Below are positions 1 to 6,631 of a DNA stretch of 14,495 nt, piece after piece. Below the pieces are notes generated by a model. It worked only from the letters and a program-made list of their open reading frames with translations, was not told the DNA's origin and made no database searches. The stretch's first letter is position 1, and every line of letters begins with the position of its first letter. The stretch covers positions 1 through 14,495 of the forward strand of contig JAFGFO010000359.1 of assembly GCA_016931085.1 (NCBI GenBank). The letters are read 5' to 3'. The translations under genes and the position numbers were made by a program. This DNA is from Thermoflexales bacterium. Its GTDB lineage: Bacteria; Chloroflexota; Anaerolineae; Fen-1058.

Positions 1-87
1 ACGCCAAAGGCGTCCTGCGGATAGCCGCCGCGCCTGTGGCAGGTATGGAAACCTGCCCTACGGGCGTCTCTCCGACAAGCTCCTAGG
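1..87. repeat. Partial copy of a dispersed repeat (same family as 14382-14494)
   Basis: This stretch shares the exact 17-mer TGGAAACCTGCCCTACG (46-62) with 14454-14470. It goes on to a similar end: GTCTCTCCGACA, a short variable spot, then CTAGG at 83-87, compared with CTCTCCGACAGCCTGCTAGG in the other copy. TAGCCGCC is also shared further left. Only the right part is visible because the window starts inside the element. The copy has diverged more than the one at the other end and lies just upstream of the thioesterase gene. Confidence 0.65.
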
Positions 88-125
88 AAACTTGCCAAAA
101 TCGCCAAATGGGCGACAATAGGGGT

Positions 126-893
126 ATGAACACATCAACTTCGAATGCCTGGATCGTTTCGCCGCGGCCCAACCCGCACGCCCGGCTGCGCCTGTTCTGC
201 TTTCCCTATGCAGGCGGAGGCGCATCGGTCTTTTACGCCTGGATAAAGAGCCTGCCCCAAGACATAGAGGTTTGTCCCATCCAACTGCCCGGACGGCAAG
301 GGCGGTCGGAAGTGCCGCCGTTCACCCAGATGGGCCCTCTCGTGGAGGCGCTGGCGCAGGGGATCGAGCCGTACCTGAACAAGCCCTTTGCGTTCTTTGG
401 TCACAGCCTGGGCGCCAAAATCAGCTTTGAGCTGGCCCGCCACCTGCGCGCGCAGGGCGCTGCCAGGCCGGTGTGCCAGTTCTTCTCGGGCAGCAACGCG
501 CCACACATCGCCAGCCCGGATCCGCCGCTCCACGAGCTGCCCGATGCAGAGCTCGTGGAAAAACTTCGCCGCTTTAAAGGCACGCCCGAGGAACTGCTAC
601 AAGACGAGGAATTGTTACAGGTTTTTCTTCCGCTTTTGCGCGCCGATATCGCCCTGCACGAAACCTATCGATACGTCCCCGGCGAGCCTTTTGACTACCC
701 CATCTCCGTGTTTGGCGGCCTGCAAGACGACGAGATAAGTCGTGACAACCTGGCCGCCTGGCACATTCATACGCGCGGCACGTTCACACTGCGTATGTTT
801 CCCGGCGATCACTTTTTTCTGCGCAGCGCCCGCGCGCCGCTCTTGCAGGCTGTATCTCATGACCTGGTGCAAGTCCTGGCACAGATGCCATAA
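126..893 (+). CDS. Type II thioesterase (alpha/beta hydrolase, GrsT/TEII family)
   Basis: A 255-residue alpha/beta hydrolase of the stand-alone thioesterase family, which releases wrongly loaded acyl groups from the carrier proteins of non-ribosomal peptide or polyketide synthases. Visible marks are the N-terminal LFCFPYAGGGAS strand-loop (residues 23-34), the PGRQGR oxyanion region (55-60), the nucleophile motif GHSLGA with Ser94, an acid in GGLQDDE (Asp201 or Asp202) and the base in GDHFF (His229). The length fits the family. The ATG at 126 is preferred over the in-frame ATG at 108 because AGGGG lies just before it and homologues start near this point. No synthetase or carrier-protein gene is in the window, so its partner is unknown and it may serve a distant cluster or act as a general acyl-thioesterase. 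No signal peptide is seen, so it should be cytoplasmic. Confidence 0.88.
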   Translation: MNTSTSNAWIVSPRPNPHARLRLFCFPYAGGGASVFYAWIKSLPQDIEVCPIQLPGRQGRSEVPPFTQMGPLVEALAQGIEPYLNKPFAFFGHSLGAKISFELARHLRAQGAARPVCQFFSGSNAPHIASPDPPLHELPDAELVEKLRRFKGTPEELLQDEELLQVFLPLLRADIALHETYRYVPGEPFDYPISVFGGLQDDEISRDNLAAWHIHTRGTFTLRMFPGDHFFLRSARAPLLQAVSHDLVQVLAQMP

Positions 894-899
894 GGCTCA

Positions 900-925
900 G
901 TAGACCTAGCGAACATAGGTTCTAC
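900..925. terminator. Possible weak stem-loop after the thioesterase gene
   Basis: GTAGACCTA (900-908) can pair with TAGGTTCTAC (916-925) around a 7-nt loop with one bulged T. It starts just after the stop codon at 893. No T-run follows directly, so a terminator role is only suggested. The rest of 926-1017 holds nothing that I recognise except a possible -10 box TAGAAT at 987-992. Confidence 0.3.
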
Positions 926-1017
926 ACCAACAACTTTTCCCAGCCTTTTCTCAGCTTTCCCTCAACCCCCTCACAGCTTCACGAGCTAGAATAAAGCACA
1001 CTACAGGAGGGTTTGAA

Positions 1018-1698
1018 ATGGACTGGCTGACGGCTCAGGATTTGACCGGGACGTTTTCCGTCGCGGACGTCGTGCTCAGCATCTTGCTGAGCTTTGGGTT
1101 GTGTGCGGCGATCGGCTGGGTGTATCAAAGCACCCATCGCGGCGCATCGTACACCCAGAGCTTTGTGCACACCTTGGTCTTGAACGGGATGATCGTGGCC
1201 ATCGTCATGCTCATCATCGGCTCCAACATCGCGCGCGCCTTTGCGCTGATCGGCTCGCTGTCCATCATCCGTTTCCGCAACGCCGTCAAGGAGACGCGCG
1301 ACGTGGGCTTTATCTTTTTCACCATGGCGATCGGCATGGCGGTCGGCACCAAGTTCTACCTGCTGGCGATCATCGCGGCGGGGCTGATCAGCCTCGTCAT
1401 CCTGCTGATGACGCGCTTCAACTGGTATGCCCGCCGCCTGGTCAGCCAGATCCTCAAGATACAGGTGCCCAACGACGCGGCCTTCGACACGCTCTTTGAC
1501 GAGGTCTTTCTCAAGTACACCGGCACTTCCGAGCTGATCAGCGTGGATTCGGTCCACAGCGGCATGTTGACCGAATTGACCTACAGCGTGGGGCTGAAGA
1601 AGCAGAGCCAGATCCAGGAATTCCTGGCCCACATCAAGCGGCTCAACGGCAATAACCGCGTCACTCTCATCGCCGGCTACAACAGCACGGACTTGTAG
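1018..1698 (+). CDS. DUF4956 family multi-pass membrane protein
   Basis: A 226-residue membrane protein. It has hydrophobic segments at about residues 16-36, 50-70 and a long stretch at 97-133, then a soluble cytoplasmic tail of about 90 residues. The stretch from GSNIARAFALIGS to IIRFRNAVKETRD (68-95) is the hallmark of DUF4956, a family often found near VTC-type polyphosphate polymerase or CotH genes, neither of which is present here. The biochemical role of the family is not settled. The start is well supported by AGGAGGG about 7 bases before the ATG. A TAGAAT box at 987-992 may be the -10 of its promoter. A small membrane-protein gene follows after 14 bases and probably shares the transcript. 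Confidence 0.88.
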   Translation: MDWLTAQDLTGTFSVADVVLSILLSFGLCAAIGWVYQSTHRGASYTQSFVHTLVLNGMIVAIVMLIIGSNIARAFALIGSLSIIRFRNAVKETRDVGFIFFTMAIGMAVGTKFYLLAIIAAGLISLVILLMTRFNWYARRLVSQILKIQVPNDAAFDTLFDEVFLKYTGTSELISVDSVHSGMLTELTYSVGLKKQSQIQEFLAHIKRLNGNNRVTLIAGYNSTDL

Positions 1699-1712
1699 GA
1701 AGGAGGATAACG

Positions 1713-1886
1713 ATGAGTCTCAAATTCAGACGGCACTGTTCACTCCTGGTGGCACTGGTGCTGGTGACGCTGCTGCTCATCGGGGGGCTGGGCGAGCAGC
1801 GCATCGTCGCCTACAGCGTGCCGGGCAGGCTCCAGCCAGAGCTGATCGCCCACGCCTACAGCAGTGCCGTGGCCATGCTCGACTAA
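1713..1886 (+). CDS. Small single-pass membrane or exported protein (57 aa)
   Basis: A 57-codon frame with a very strong ribosome site (GGAAGGAGGATAACG before the ATG), starting 14 bases after the DUF4956 stop. The N-terminus is basic (KFRRH, residues 4-8), followed by a hydrophobic helix at about 9-26. A 30-residue outer tail rich in small residues and ending AVAMLD follows. It is therefore a signal-anchor protein or a secreted peptide. I recognise no family. The spacing and ribosome site argue that it is translated together with the DUF4956 protein and may be a small partner subunit. It could instead be the decayed N-terminus of a longer exported protein, since a hairpin repeat begins 8 bases after its stop. 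Confidence 0.6.
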   Translation: MSLKFRRHCSLLVALVLVTLLLIGGLGEQRIVAYSVPGRLQPELIAHAYSSAVAMLD

Positions 1887-1893
1887 CAACGGG

Positions 1894-1922
1894 GTAGAGA
1901 CATTGCAATGCGACGTCTCTAC
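1894..1922. repeat. Palindromic hairpin repeat GTAGAGAC...GTCTCTAC
   Basis: Perfect 8-bp arms GTAGAGAC (1894-1901) and GTCTCTAC (1915-1922) enclose ATTGCAATGCGAC. The inner TTGC and GCGA can extend the stem after one mismatch. This matches the kind of short dispersed hairpin (GTAGAGACGTTGC...) seen in intergenic DNA of cyanobacteria and Chloroflexota. It may also end transcription of the DUF4956 pair, although it has no T-run. Confidence 0.55.
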
Positions 1923-2095
1923 GTCATGACCTGTTCAAGCGAGCCCCACAGCTCCTCGTACTGGAAATCGTTGACCATTCTCCACAAAGATTCGACCAGC
2001 ACCGGCTGAGTGTGTTCAACCTGCTTGAAAGGTAAATGACCTGGGCGGGAGGATTGAACTCGACCGCACCGACGGGACGACGCGGAGAGTCACGT
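1919..2095 (-). pseudogene. Possible 3' remnant of a degraded gene
   Basis: On the minus strand, the frame ending at the TAG at 1921-1919 reads as protein-like sequence for its last 36 or so codons (QVEHTQPVLVESLW, then RMVNDFQYEELWGSLEQVMT). The mix of acidic, aromatic and aliphatic residues is normal. The frame closes upstream at about 2095 without a plausible start or ribosome site, and the stop codon lies inside the hairpin repeat. On the plus strand, 2030-2110 also reads for a short way as protein-like (GGRIELDRTDGTTRRVTFAE) before a TGA. I cannot name a family for either piece. The simplest reading is decayed gene debris. Chance is also possible at this length. Confidence 0.3.
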
Positions 2096-2175
2096 TTGCA
2101 GAGAAACGTGTGGATTGAGGCCTTAAAGGTCCTGCCTGCCCTGGCAGCCAGGCCAAGGGGACTTTAGGGTCTGTT

Positions 2176-2204
2176 TTGCTCTTTCTGCCAATACGGTGTA
2201 TACT
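2176..2204 (+). promoter_or_regulatory. Sigma70-like promoter for the 70-aa gene and mscL
   Basis: TTGCTC (2176-2181, three of six consensus bases) and TATACT (2199-2204, five of six) are separated by 17 bases. The predicted transcript would start near 2211 and carry a leader of about 68 bases before the ATG at 2279. Confidence 0.5.
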
Positions 2205-2278
2205 TCTCACATGGGCGAGTGAAAACCCGGTTATTTCGTAATCAGTGTCGACAATCACAATTCAAGCTGGAGGAAAAT

Positions 2279-2491
2279 ATGGATGAGTTAGTCAAACTAG
2301 TTGTAAAAAAGACAGGGTTGCCGGAAGCGACGGCCAAGCAGGCCGTCGAGGTTGTCATCGGCTTTCTAAAGAAAAAACTGCCCGCGCCGGTTGGTGCCCA
2401 GATCGACACATTACTGGCCAGCGGCCAGGCCGCCAAGGGTGCAGCCAGCGCGGCCCAGGCGTTGGGCGGGCTGCTGGGCAAGAAGAAATAG
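2279..2491 (+). CDS. Small helical protein, DUF2267/DUF2780-like (70 aa)
   Basis: A 70-residue, Lys/Ala-rich soluble protein. Residues 1-45 read as a helical pair, with KKTGLPEATAKQAVEVVIGF (10-29), the pattern seen in small DUF2267- and DUF2780-type proteins. The tail is Ala/Gly-rich and ends in GKKK. The ATG at 2279 has GGAGG 6 bases before it, so the frame open from 2219 is not the true start. The gene lies 14 bases before mscL and shares its promoter-like site, which suggests expression with the channel, perhaps in an envelope or osmotic stress response. The family link rests on pattern only and no function is known. Confidence 0.7.
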   Translation: MDELVKLVVKKTGLPEATAKQAVEVVIGFLKKKLPAPVGAQIDTLLASGQAAKGAASAAQALGGLLGKKK

Positions 2492-2505
2492 GGTAGAGGT
2501 GAAAC

Positions 2506-2937
2506 ATGTGGCAGGAGTTTAAAGCGTTCATCATGCGCGGCAACGTGCTCGACCTGGCAATCGCCGTCATCATCGGCGGGGCCTTTGGCAAGATCATCAC
2601 CTCGCTGGTCAACGACATCATCATGCCGCCCATCGGCATGTTGTTGGGAGGCATCAACTTTGCCGACTTGTTCATCAACTTGTCTCCCCAGCCTTACGCC
2701 ACGCTGAAAGCGGCCCAAGACGCCGGCGCCGCGACCATCAATTACGGCCTGTTCTTGAACACCGTCATTGACTTTCTCATCATCGCGCTGGTCATTTTCC
2801 TGGTCGTCAAGGCGGCCAACAAGATGCAGCGCGAGCCGGCGCCGGCTGACCCGACCACCAAGGAATGCCCCTACTGCTTGTCGACCATTCCCATCAAGGC
2901 CACCCGCTGCGCGCATTGCACGTCGGAGCTAAAATAG
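2506..2937 (+). CDS. mscL: Large-conductance mechanosensitive channel MscL with C-terminal zinc ribbon
   Basis: A 143-residue MscL, the pentameric inner-membrane channel that opens under high membrane tension to release solutes on hypo-osmotic shock. The N-terminal helix [20 protein letters not shown] (2-21) leads into TM1 (about 15-40, with the gate glycines [10 protein letters not shown] and the NDIIMPPIG turn). A periplasmic loop covers about 50-75 and TM2 about 78-103 ([20 protein letters not shown]). In place of the usual cytoplasmic helical bundle there is a short acidic/proline linker and a four-cysteine zinc ribbon (CPYC at 121-124, Cys135 and Cys138). This ribbon-tailed form is known in some bacterial MscL proteins. 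The gene follows the 70-aa gene by 14 bases, with an AGAGGTG ribosome site. Confidence 0.95.
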   Translation: MWQEFKAFIMRGNVLDLAIAVIIGGAFGKIITSLVNDIIMPPIGMLLGGINFADLFINLSPQPYATLKAAQDAGAATINYGLFLNTVIDFLIIALVIFLVVKAANKMQREPAPADPTTKECPYCLSTIPIKATRCAHCTSELK

Positions 2938-2942
2938 CTTTC

Positions 2943-3006
2943 AGACCTGACAGGTCTTGCTCCCTGCACTCCGCTTGGGAGTGCTACGCAAAGACCTGCC
3001 AGGTCT
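2943..3006. repeat. Nested palindromic repeat between convergent genes (AGACCTGNCAGGTCT family)
   Basis: The outer units are AGACCTGACAGGTCTTGC (2943-2960) and GCAAAGACCTGCCAGGTCT (2988-3006), which are inverted copies of each other. Each also contains its own 7+1+7 palindrome. Inside is a second perfect hairpin, GCACTCC / GCTTG loop / GGAGTGC (2966-2984). The element fills the gap between the end of mscL and the end of the ABC permease gene, so it is well placed as a two-way terminator. It shares AGACCTGACAGGT with the palindrome at 7390-7424. Confidence 0.75.
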
Positions 3007-3015
3007 ATCAGTTCT

Positions 3016-3801
3016 CTATCGCCACTTGGTCAGGATCGTCTCGCGCTGGAACAGCTTGACGGTCAGGTAGACCAGGCCGGCGTCGAGAGCCGCCAGCAGG
3101 GCAGCGGCGGCCAGCACGAAGCGCATGTCGATCAGCATCACGCCGGCGACCTGGGCGAAAAATACCCCCAATAGCGGCAGGATCACGACCATGGAGACTT
3201 GTTCGGCCACACGCGGGTCGCTGACGTGCGACGAGACGATGATGCTCACCGTGATGGCCGAAACGGCCATCAGCGGGCCGACGATGCCTACCGCGACCAA
3301 CCACATCGGGTCGAGCAAGCGGGCGTAGACGAGCGGGTTGGACACGAGCAAGCGTGCCCCCACGGCAAAGACGGCAAAACCGGCCCAGGTGGCCAGCACG
3401 GCTGGGATGCCGGCTGCCAATCCCTTGCCGACGATCAGCTCGACCGTGGTGATAGGCGTGGCCAGCAGCGGCTCCAGGCAGCGGGTCGTCTTTTCTCCCA
3501 CGATGCTGTAGGCCGAGATGGCCACCGGGATGGCCAGCGGCATCATCATGAACAGCAGCAGAAATTCATAGACCAGGTAAACCTGGAAACACTCGCCGCC
3601 CGAAAGCTCCGCCCCACACATCTCAAAAAATTGCGGCGGCAAATCGCTGGCGTCGCTGCCCAACTCGCTCCCCAAGGCGTACAGCATAATCAACGGCAGG
3701 GCGGTGAACAGCAGCGGCAAAAAGGCCACCGTAAACAGAACGATGCGATTCTTGAACAGCTCGGCCCACTCCTTGTCGATAATCGTTCGGATCTTGTCCA
3801 C
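3016..3801 (-). CDS. ABC-2 type transporter permease (NatB/CcmB-like membrane subunit)
   Basis: A 261-residue membrane subunit of an ABC exporter. It has an N-terminal amphipathic stretch (KEWAELFKNR, 10-19), TM1 at about 20-42, an outer loop with two cysteines (62 and 71), and five further hydrophobic segments. The motif SIVGEKTTRCLEPLLATPIT (99-118) is the coupling-helix signature of ABC-2 permeases that export drugs, ions or lipids. The start codon is GTG at 3801, with GGGAGG 6 bases before it inside the end of the ATPase gene. Only one base separates the two genes, so translation is probably coupled. The substrate cannot be read from the sequence. With the ATPase it should form the full exporter as a dimer of each subunit. 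Confidence 0.88.
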   Translation of the reverse strand: MDKIRTIIDKEWAELFKNRIVLFTVAFLPLLFTALPLIMLYALGSELGSDASDLPPQFFEMCGAELSGGECFQVYLVYEFLLLFMMMPLAIPVAISAYSIVGEKTTRCLEPLLATPITTVELIVGKGLAAGIPAVLATWAGFAVFAVGARLLVSNPLVYARLLDPMWLVAVGIVGPLMAVSAITVSIIVSSHVSDPRVAEQVSMVVILPLLGVFFAQVAGVMLIDMRFVLAAAALLAALDAGLVYLTVKLFQRETILTKWR

Positions 3802-3802
3802 G

Positions 3803-4711
3803 TCACGCCTCCCGCATCAGCGACAGGTACACGTCCTCCAGCGAATGGCGCAGCTCGCCCACGAACTGCACGTCGGCGCCCGCTTCGACCAATGTGCGCA
3901 CGACGGCCGGGTTGTGCGTTTCGGGATCGTCCAGGGCCACCAGCAGCTTGTTATCCAGGCGTTGGACGTTCTTGACAAAGGGCAGGCCGGCAACCCGCGC
4001 GGCGGTGGCCTCGCCGGCCTGGCGCAGGTGAAAGACAACCGTCCGCCCAAAGAGTTGTTTGCGCAGGTTGGCCGGGGTATCGACGATCAGCAAGCGCTGT
4101 TTCATCACGCCAATGCGGTCACACAGCCGGTCGGCCTCGTCCAGGTTATGGGTGCACATAAAGATCGTGCGGCCCTGCTGCTTGATGTCCTCGATGAAAT
4201 CGCGCACCAGCTTGGCGGCTTCCGGGTCCAGGCCCGAAGTGGGTTCGTCCAGGAACAGCAGCTTGGGTTCGTGCAGCAGCGCGCGGCAGATGGCCAGTTT
4301 TTGCCGCATGCCCTTGGAAAAGGCGCCGGCCAGGTCAGCCCGGCGCTCCCACAAGCCCAGCATGCGCAGGTATTTTTCCACCTGGCCAGCCACATCCTCG
4401 ACCTCGTACAGCCTGGCAAAGATGCTCAGATTCTTTTCGGCGCTCAGGCGATCGTACAGGCCGGGCGTCTCGGTCAGTATCCCCACGCAGCGGCGAATGC
4501 CGGTATCGTCCCGCCCGACTTGCAGGCCATTGACCGTGGCTTGACCCGCCGTCGGGCCAACCAGGCAAGTGAGCATGCGCACGGTGGTTGTCTTGCCGGC
4601 GCCGTTAGGCCCCAGGAAGCCAAACACCTCGCCCTCGCGCACCTCCAGCGTCAGCTTGTCCACAGCCGTCAGGCCGTCGAAGCGCTTGGTCAAATCGTGT
4701 GTTTCAATCAT
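3803..4711 (-). CDS. ABC transporter ATP-binding protein (ABC-2/NatA-like)
   Basis: A 302-residue nucleotide-binding subunit. Walker A is GPNGAGKTT (34-42), Walker B is LLFLDEP (151-157) with a D-loop SGLDPE (159-164), and the switch histidine is His188 in THNLDEA. The ABC signature is FSKGMRQK (131-138) instead of LSGGQ. The usual Q-loop glutamine is replaced in GILTETPGLYD, a pattern met in this clade of ABC-2 ATPases. Residues after about 210 form the C-terminal extension typical of NatA-like proteins. The ATG at 4711 is preferred over TTG at 4717, although neither has a clear ribosome site. The gene sits between the YhfC protease gene (27-base gap) and the permease gene (1-base gap), as part of one operon. 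Confidence 0.93.
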   Translation of the reverse strand: MIETHDLTKRFDGLTAVDKLTLEVREGEVFGFLGPNGAGKTTTVRMLTCLVGPTAGQATVNGLQVGRDDTGIRRCVGILTETPGLYDRLSAEKNLSIFARLYEVEDVAGQVEKYLRMLGLWERRADLAGAFSKGMRQKLAICRALLHEPKLLFLDEPTSGLDPEAAKLVRDFIEDIKQQGRTIFMCTHNLDEADRLCDRIGVMKQRLLIVDTPANLRKQLFGRTVVFHLRQAGEATAARVAGLPFVKNVQRLDNKLLVALDDPETHNPAVVRTLVEAGADVQFVGELRHSLEDVYLSLMREA

Positions 4712-4738
4712 CGTCAAATCGCGAATAGCAAATTAAAG

Positions 4739-5635
4739 TCACATGTCGAATTTCGACTTGTCGATCTGCTCGCGCATGGCCTCCACGTCCAGTTCGCCGC
4801 GCGCCTGGATCTCGACGGGCGGCGCGGCCGGCGGAGTGGCAAGCGCTTCGACCGGCTCCTGGTCGTGCGGGCTGCGGCGAAAGGCCAGGATGATGCCCAG
4901 GCTGATCAGCACCGTCAGGGCCAACACGCCCTCGATGGCCCATGCCTCCCATCGATTGCCCGACAGCATCACGGCCAGTGTGTTGACCGCCGCGTGCCAG
5001 GCCACCGCCGCCAGGTAGTAGAGCGCGTTGCGCCGCGTAAAAGCCTGCAGCACCAGCACGGACAGCGAGAGGTGCAGCGTGATGGCGATCAGCCTTTCGA
5101 CCGCGCCGGTGAAGGGCATGTGCCAGGCCATCTGCCAGTACGCGCTCATTTGGCTCTGCAGCAGCTCGAGCTGCTCGGCCGGGAGCTTGAGCGTGGACAG
5201 GTCCATATCGCGGAGAACGAGCATGTTGACAAAGCCCAGCAGCACCAGACCGCCGACGATGATGCTTTCGATGCCGCCGTGGCCCGCGCCCAGCGTGAGG
5301 GCAGCCCGCCAGGTGCGGGCCTGCCGCTTGAGCAGCCAATAGCCGGCGGCGCGGGCCGTCTCTTCGCACAAGCCGGCGCTCAGCCCGAGCACAATGGCGG
5401 TACGCAGCAGCAAGGACTCGTCCTGGACAATCAGGCCAAGCTGGCCCAGGCCCCAATTCAGCGGCAGGTGGACCACCTGGGAGCCGATGAAGGTGAGCAC
5501 CCCCACGCCCACCAGCAGCCAATTGGCGCCGCGTTGGCCTGGCCGCACGGGCAGTCGCCAGGCCAGCCAGGCCGCCAGTGCGGCCGGCGCCAGCAGCTCG
5601 ACGAGGGCCGCGAGAGGAAAAGTGACGTAAAGCAT
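4739..5635 (-). CDS. YhfC-family glutamic-type intramembrane protease
   Basis: A 298-residue integral membrane protein with about seven or eight hydrophobic segments. It carries the conserved residues of the YhfC family, a branch of the CPBP/glutamic intramembrane protease group: LCEETARAAGYW (89-100, Glu91/Glu92 and Arg95), GAGHGGIES (116-124, His119 and Glu123), ERLIAITLH (180-188) and WHAAVN (213-218). These lie in membrane segments, as expected for a protease that cuts within the bilayer. The last 45 residues are a polar, proline-rich cytoplasmic tail (ATPPAAPPVE). The gene starts 12 bases after the aldo/keto reductase stop and is followed by the ABC genes. The spacing suggests one transcript and a role linked to the exporter, for example processing its substrate or subunits, which is inference. 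PrsW was considered but the GHGGIE motif favours YhfC. Confidence 0.85.
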   Translation of the reverse strand: MLYVTFPLAALVELLAPAALAAWLAWRLPVRPGQRGANWLLVGVGVLTFIGSQVVHLPLNWGLGQLGLIVQDESLLLRTAIVLGLSAGLCEETARAAGYWLLKRQARTWRAALTLGAGHGGIESIIVGGLVLLGFVNMLVLRDMDLSTLKLPAEQLELLQSQMSAYWQMAWHMPFTGAVERLIAITLHLSLSVLVLQAFTRRNALYYLAAVAWHAAVNTLAVMLSGNRWEAWAIEGVLALTVLISLGIILAFRRSPHDQEPVEALATPPAAPPVEIQARGELDVEAMREQIDKSKFDM

Positions 5636-5647
5636 CGGTGGGCCTGC

Positions 5648-6631
5648 CTACCAGTAGTGATGGACGTGCTGGCGGATCGACTTGTCGTACACGGCGCGCA
5701 CCTGCTGCATCGTCGCGTCGGACAGGGGGGGCAGATCAGCCGCGGCCACGTTGTCCTCGACCTGCGAGGGGCGCTTGGCGCCAGGGATCGTGCAACTGAC
5801 GGCGTCGAACATCAAGATCCAGCGCAGGGCGAATTGGGCCATCGTCACGCCTTCCGGCGCGAGCGCGCGCAGCTCCTCGACGGCTGCCAGCCCGCTTTCA
5901 AAATCCACGCCTGAAAAGGTCTCGCCGCGGTCGAACGCTTCGCCGTGGCGGTTGAAGGCGCGGTGATCGTCGGGCGCGAAGGGCGTGTCGGGCTTCATCT
6001 TGCCGGTGAGCAGACCCGAGGCGAGCGGCACGCGAGCGATGATACCCACCCGGCGGCGCTTGGCCTCCGAGAAGAACAGCTCGGCCGGGCGCTGCCGGAA
6101 GATGTTGAAGATGATCTGGACCGACTGCACGCCGGGGTATTCGATGGCCTTGAGGGCCTCTTCAACCTTTTCCACACTCACGCCGTAATAGCGCAGCTTG
6201 CCGGCTGCGGCCAGATCGTCGAGGATGCCGAACACCTCGGGGGTGTAGTAGACCTCGGTGGGTGGGCAGTGCAGTTGCAGCAGGTCGAGTGCCTCGACGT
6301 CGAGGTTTTTCAGACTGCGCTCGACAAAAGCGGTCAGGTTCTGGCGATTGTAGCCGCTGGCGATGTGGGGGTCGAGGCGGCGGCCGGCCTTGGTGGCGAC
6401 GTAGATCGGCTCAGTGCGCTGGCGGCGCAGTTGGCTCATCAAGCGCTCGCTGCGCCCGTCGCCGTACACGTCGGCCGTGTCGAAGAAATTCACCCCCAAG
6501 TCGGCCGCCCGGTGCAGCGCGGCCAGGGAATCCCGGTCGTCCACCTCGCCCCACGTGCCGCCGATGGCCCACGCGCCGAAACTGCAGGCAGAGATCTGCC
6601 AAGTTGTGCGTCCAAATTCACGATACTGCAT
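5648..6631 (-). CDS. Aldo/keto reductase (NADPH-dependent oxidoreductase)
   Basis: A 327-residue cytoplasmic TIM-barrel oxidoreductase that reduces aldehydes or ketones, probably with NADPH. The catalytic tetrad is clear: Asp51 and Tyr56 in FDTADVYGDG, Lys81 in ATKAG, and His121 in LQLHCP. Near the C-terminus, CTIPGAKRPSQVEDN (about 283-297) is the cofactor 2'-phosphate binding loop. The ATG at 6631 has an ideal AAAGGAGGTAAC just before it. The open frame continues upstream to about 6724, but only through intergenic repeat sequence. It resembles the broad YajO/AKR11-13 type and the exact substrate is unknown. It is the first gene of the probable operon that leads into YhfC and the ABC exporter. 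Confidence 0.93.
   Translation of the reverse strand: MQYREFGRTTWQISACSFGAWAIGGTWGEVDDRDSLAALHRAADLGVNFFDTADVYGDGRSERLMSQLRRQRTEPIYVATKAGRRLDPHIASGYNRQNLTAFVERSLKNLDVEALDLLQLHCPPTEVYYTPEVFGILDDLAAAGKLRYYGVSVEKVEEALKAIEYPGVQSVQIIFNIFRQRPAELFFSEAKRRRVGIIARVPLASGLLTGKMKPDTPFAPDDHRAFNRHGEAFDRGETFSGVDFESGLAAVEELRALAPEGVTMAQFALRWILMFDAVSCTIPGAKRPSQVEDNVAAADLPPLSDATMQQVRAVYDKSIRQHVHHYW

Larger units (their letters stand above)
1887..2278. other. Gene-poor stretch of about 390 bp
   Basis: No intact gene is seen on either strand. The stretch holds the hairpin repeat at 1894-1922, short protein-like frames that suggest gene debris up to about 2110, and a promoter-like site at 2176-2204 for the next gene. 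A minus-strand frame at 2258-2016 lacks a ribosome site and has arginine/serine-rich composition, so it is not taken as a gene. Confidence 0.6.

Noticed and set aside
2016..2258. Minus-strand 80-codon frame in the gene-poor stretch
   Set aside because: It has no ribosome site, its composition is Arg/Ser-rich, and it overlaps the promoter-like site for the 70-aa gene.
2242..2916. Minus-strand frame of 224 codons opposite the 70-aa gene and mscL
   Set aside because: MscL is beyond doubt on the other strand. The antisense frame is Asp/Arg/Gln-rich and lacks a start signal.
4739..5635. Assignment of the membrane protease as PrsW
   Set aside because: The GHGGIE and ERLIAITLH motifs and the number of helices fit YhfC better.
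3704..5914. Open frame of 736 codons on the plus strand
   Set aside because: It lies wholly antisense to the ABC ATPase, YhfC and reductase genes, is rich in Gln/His/Arg/Gly with no domain pattern, and arises from the GC-rich third positions of the real genes.
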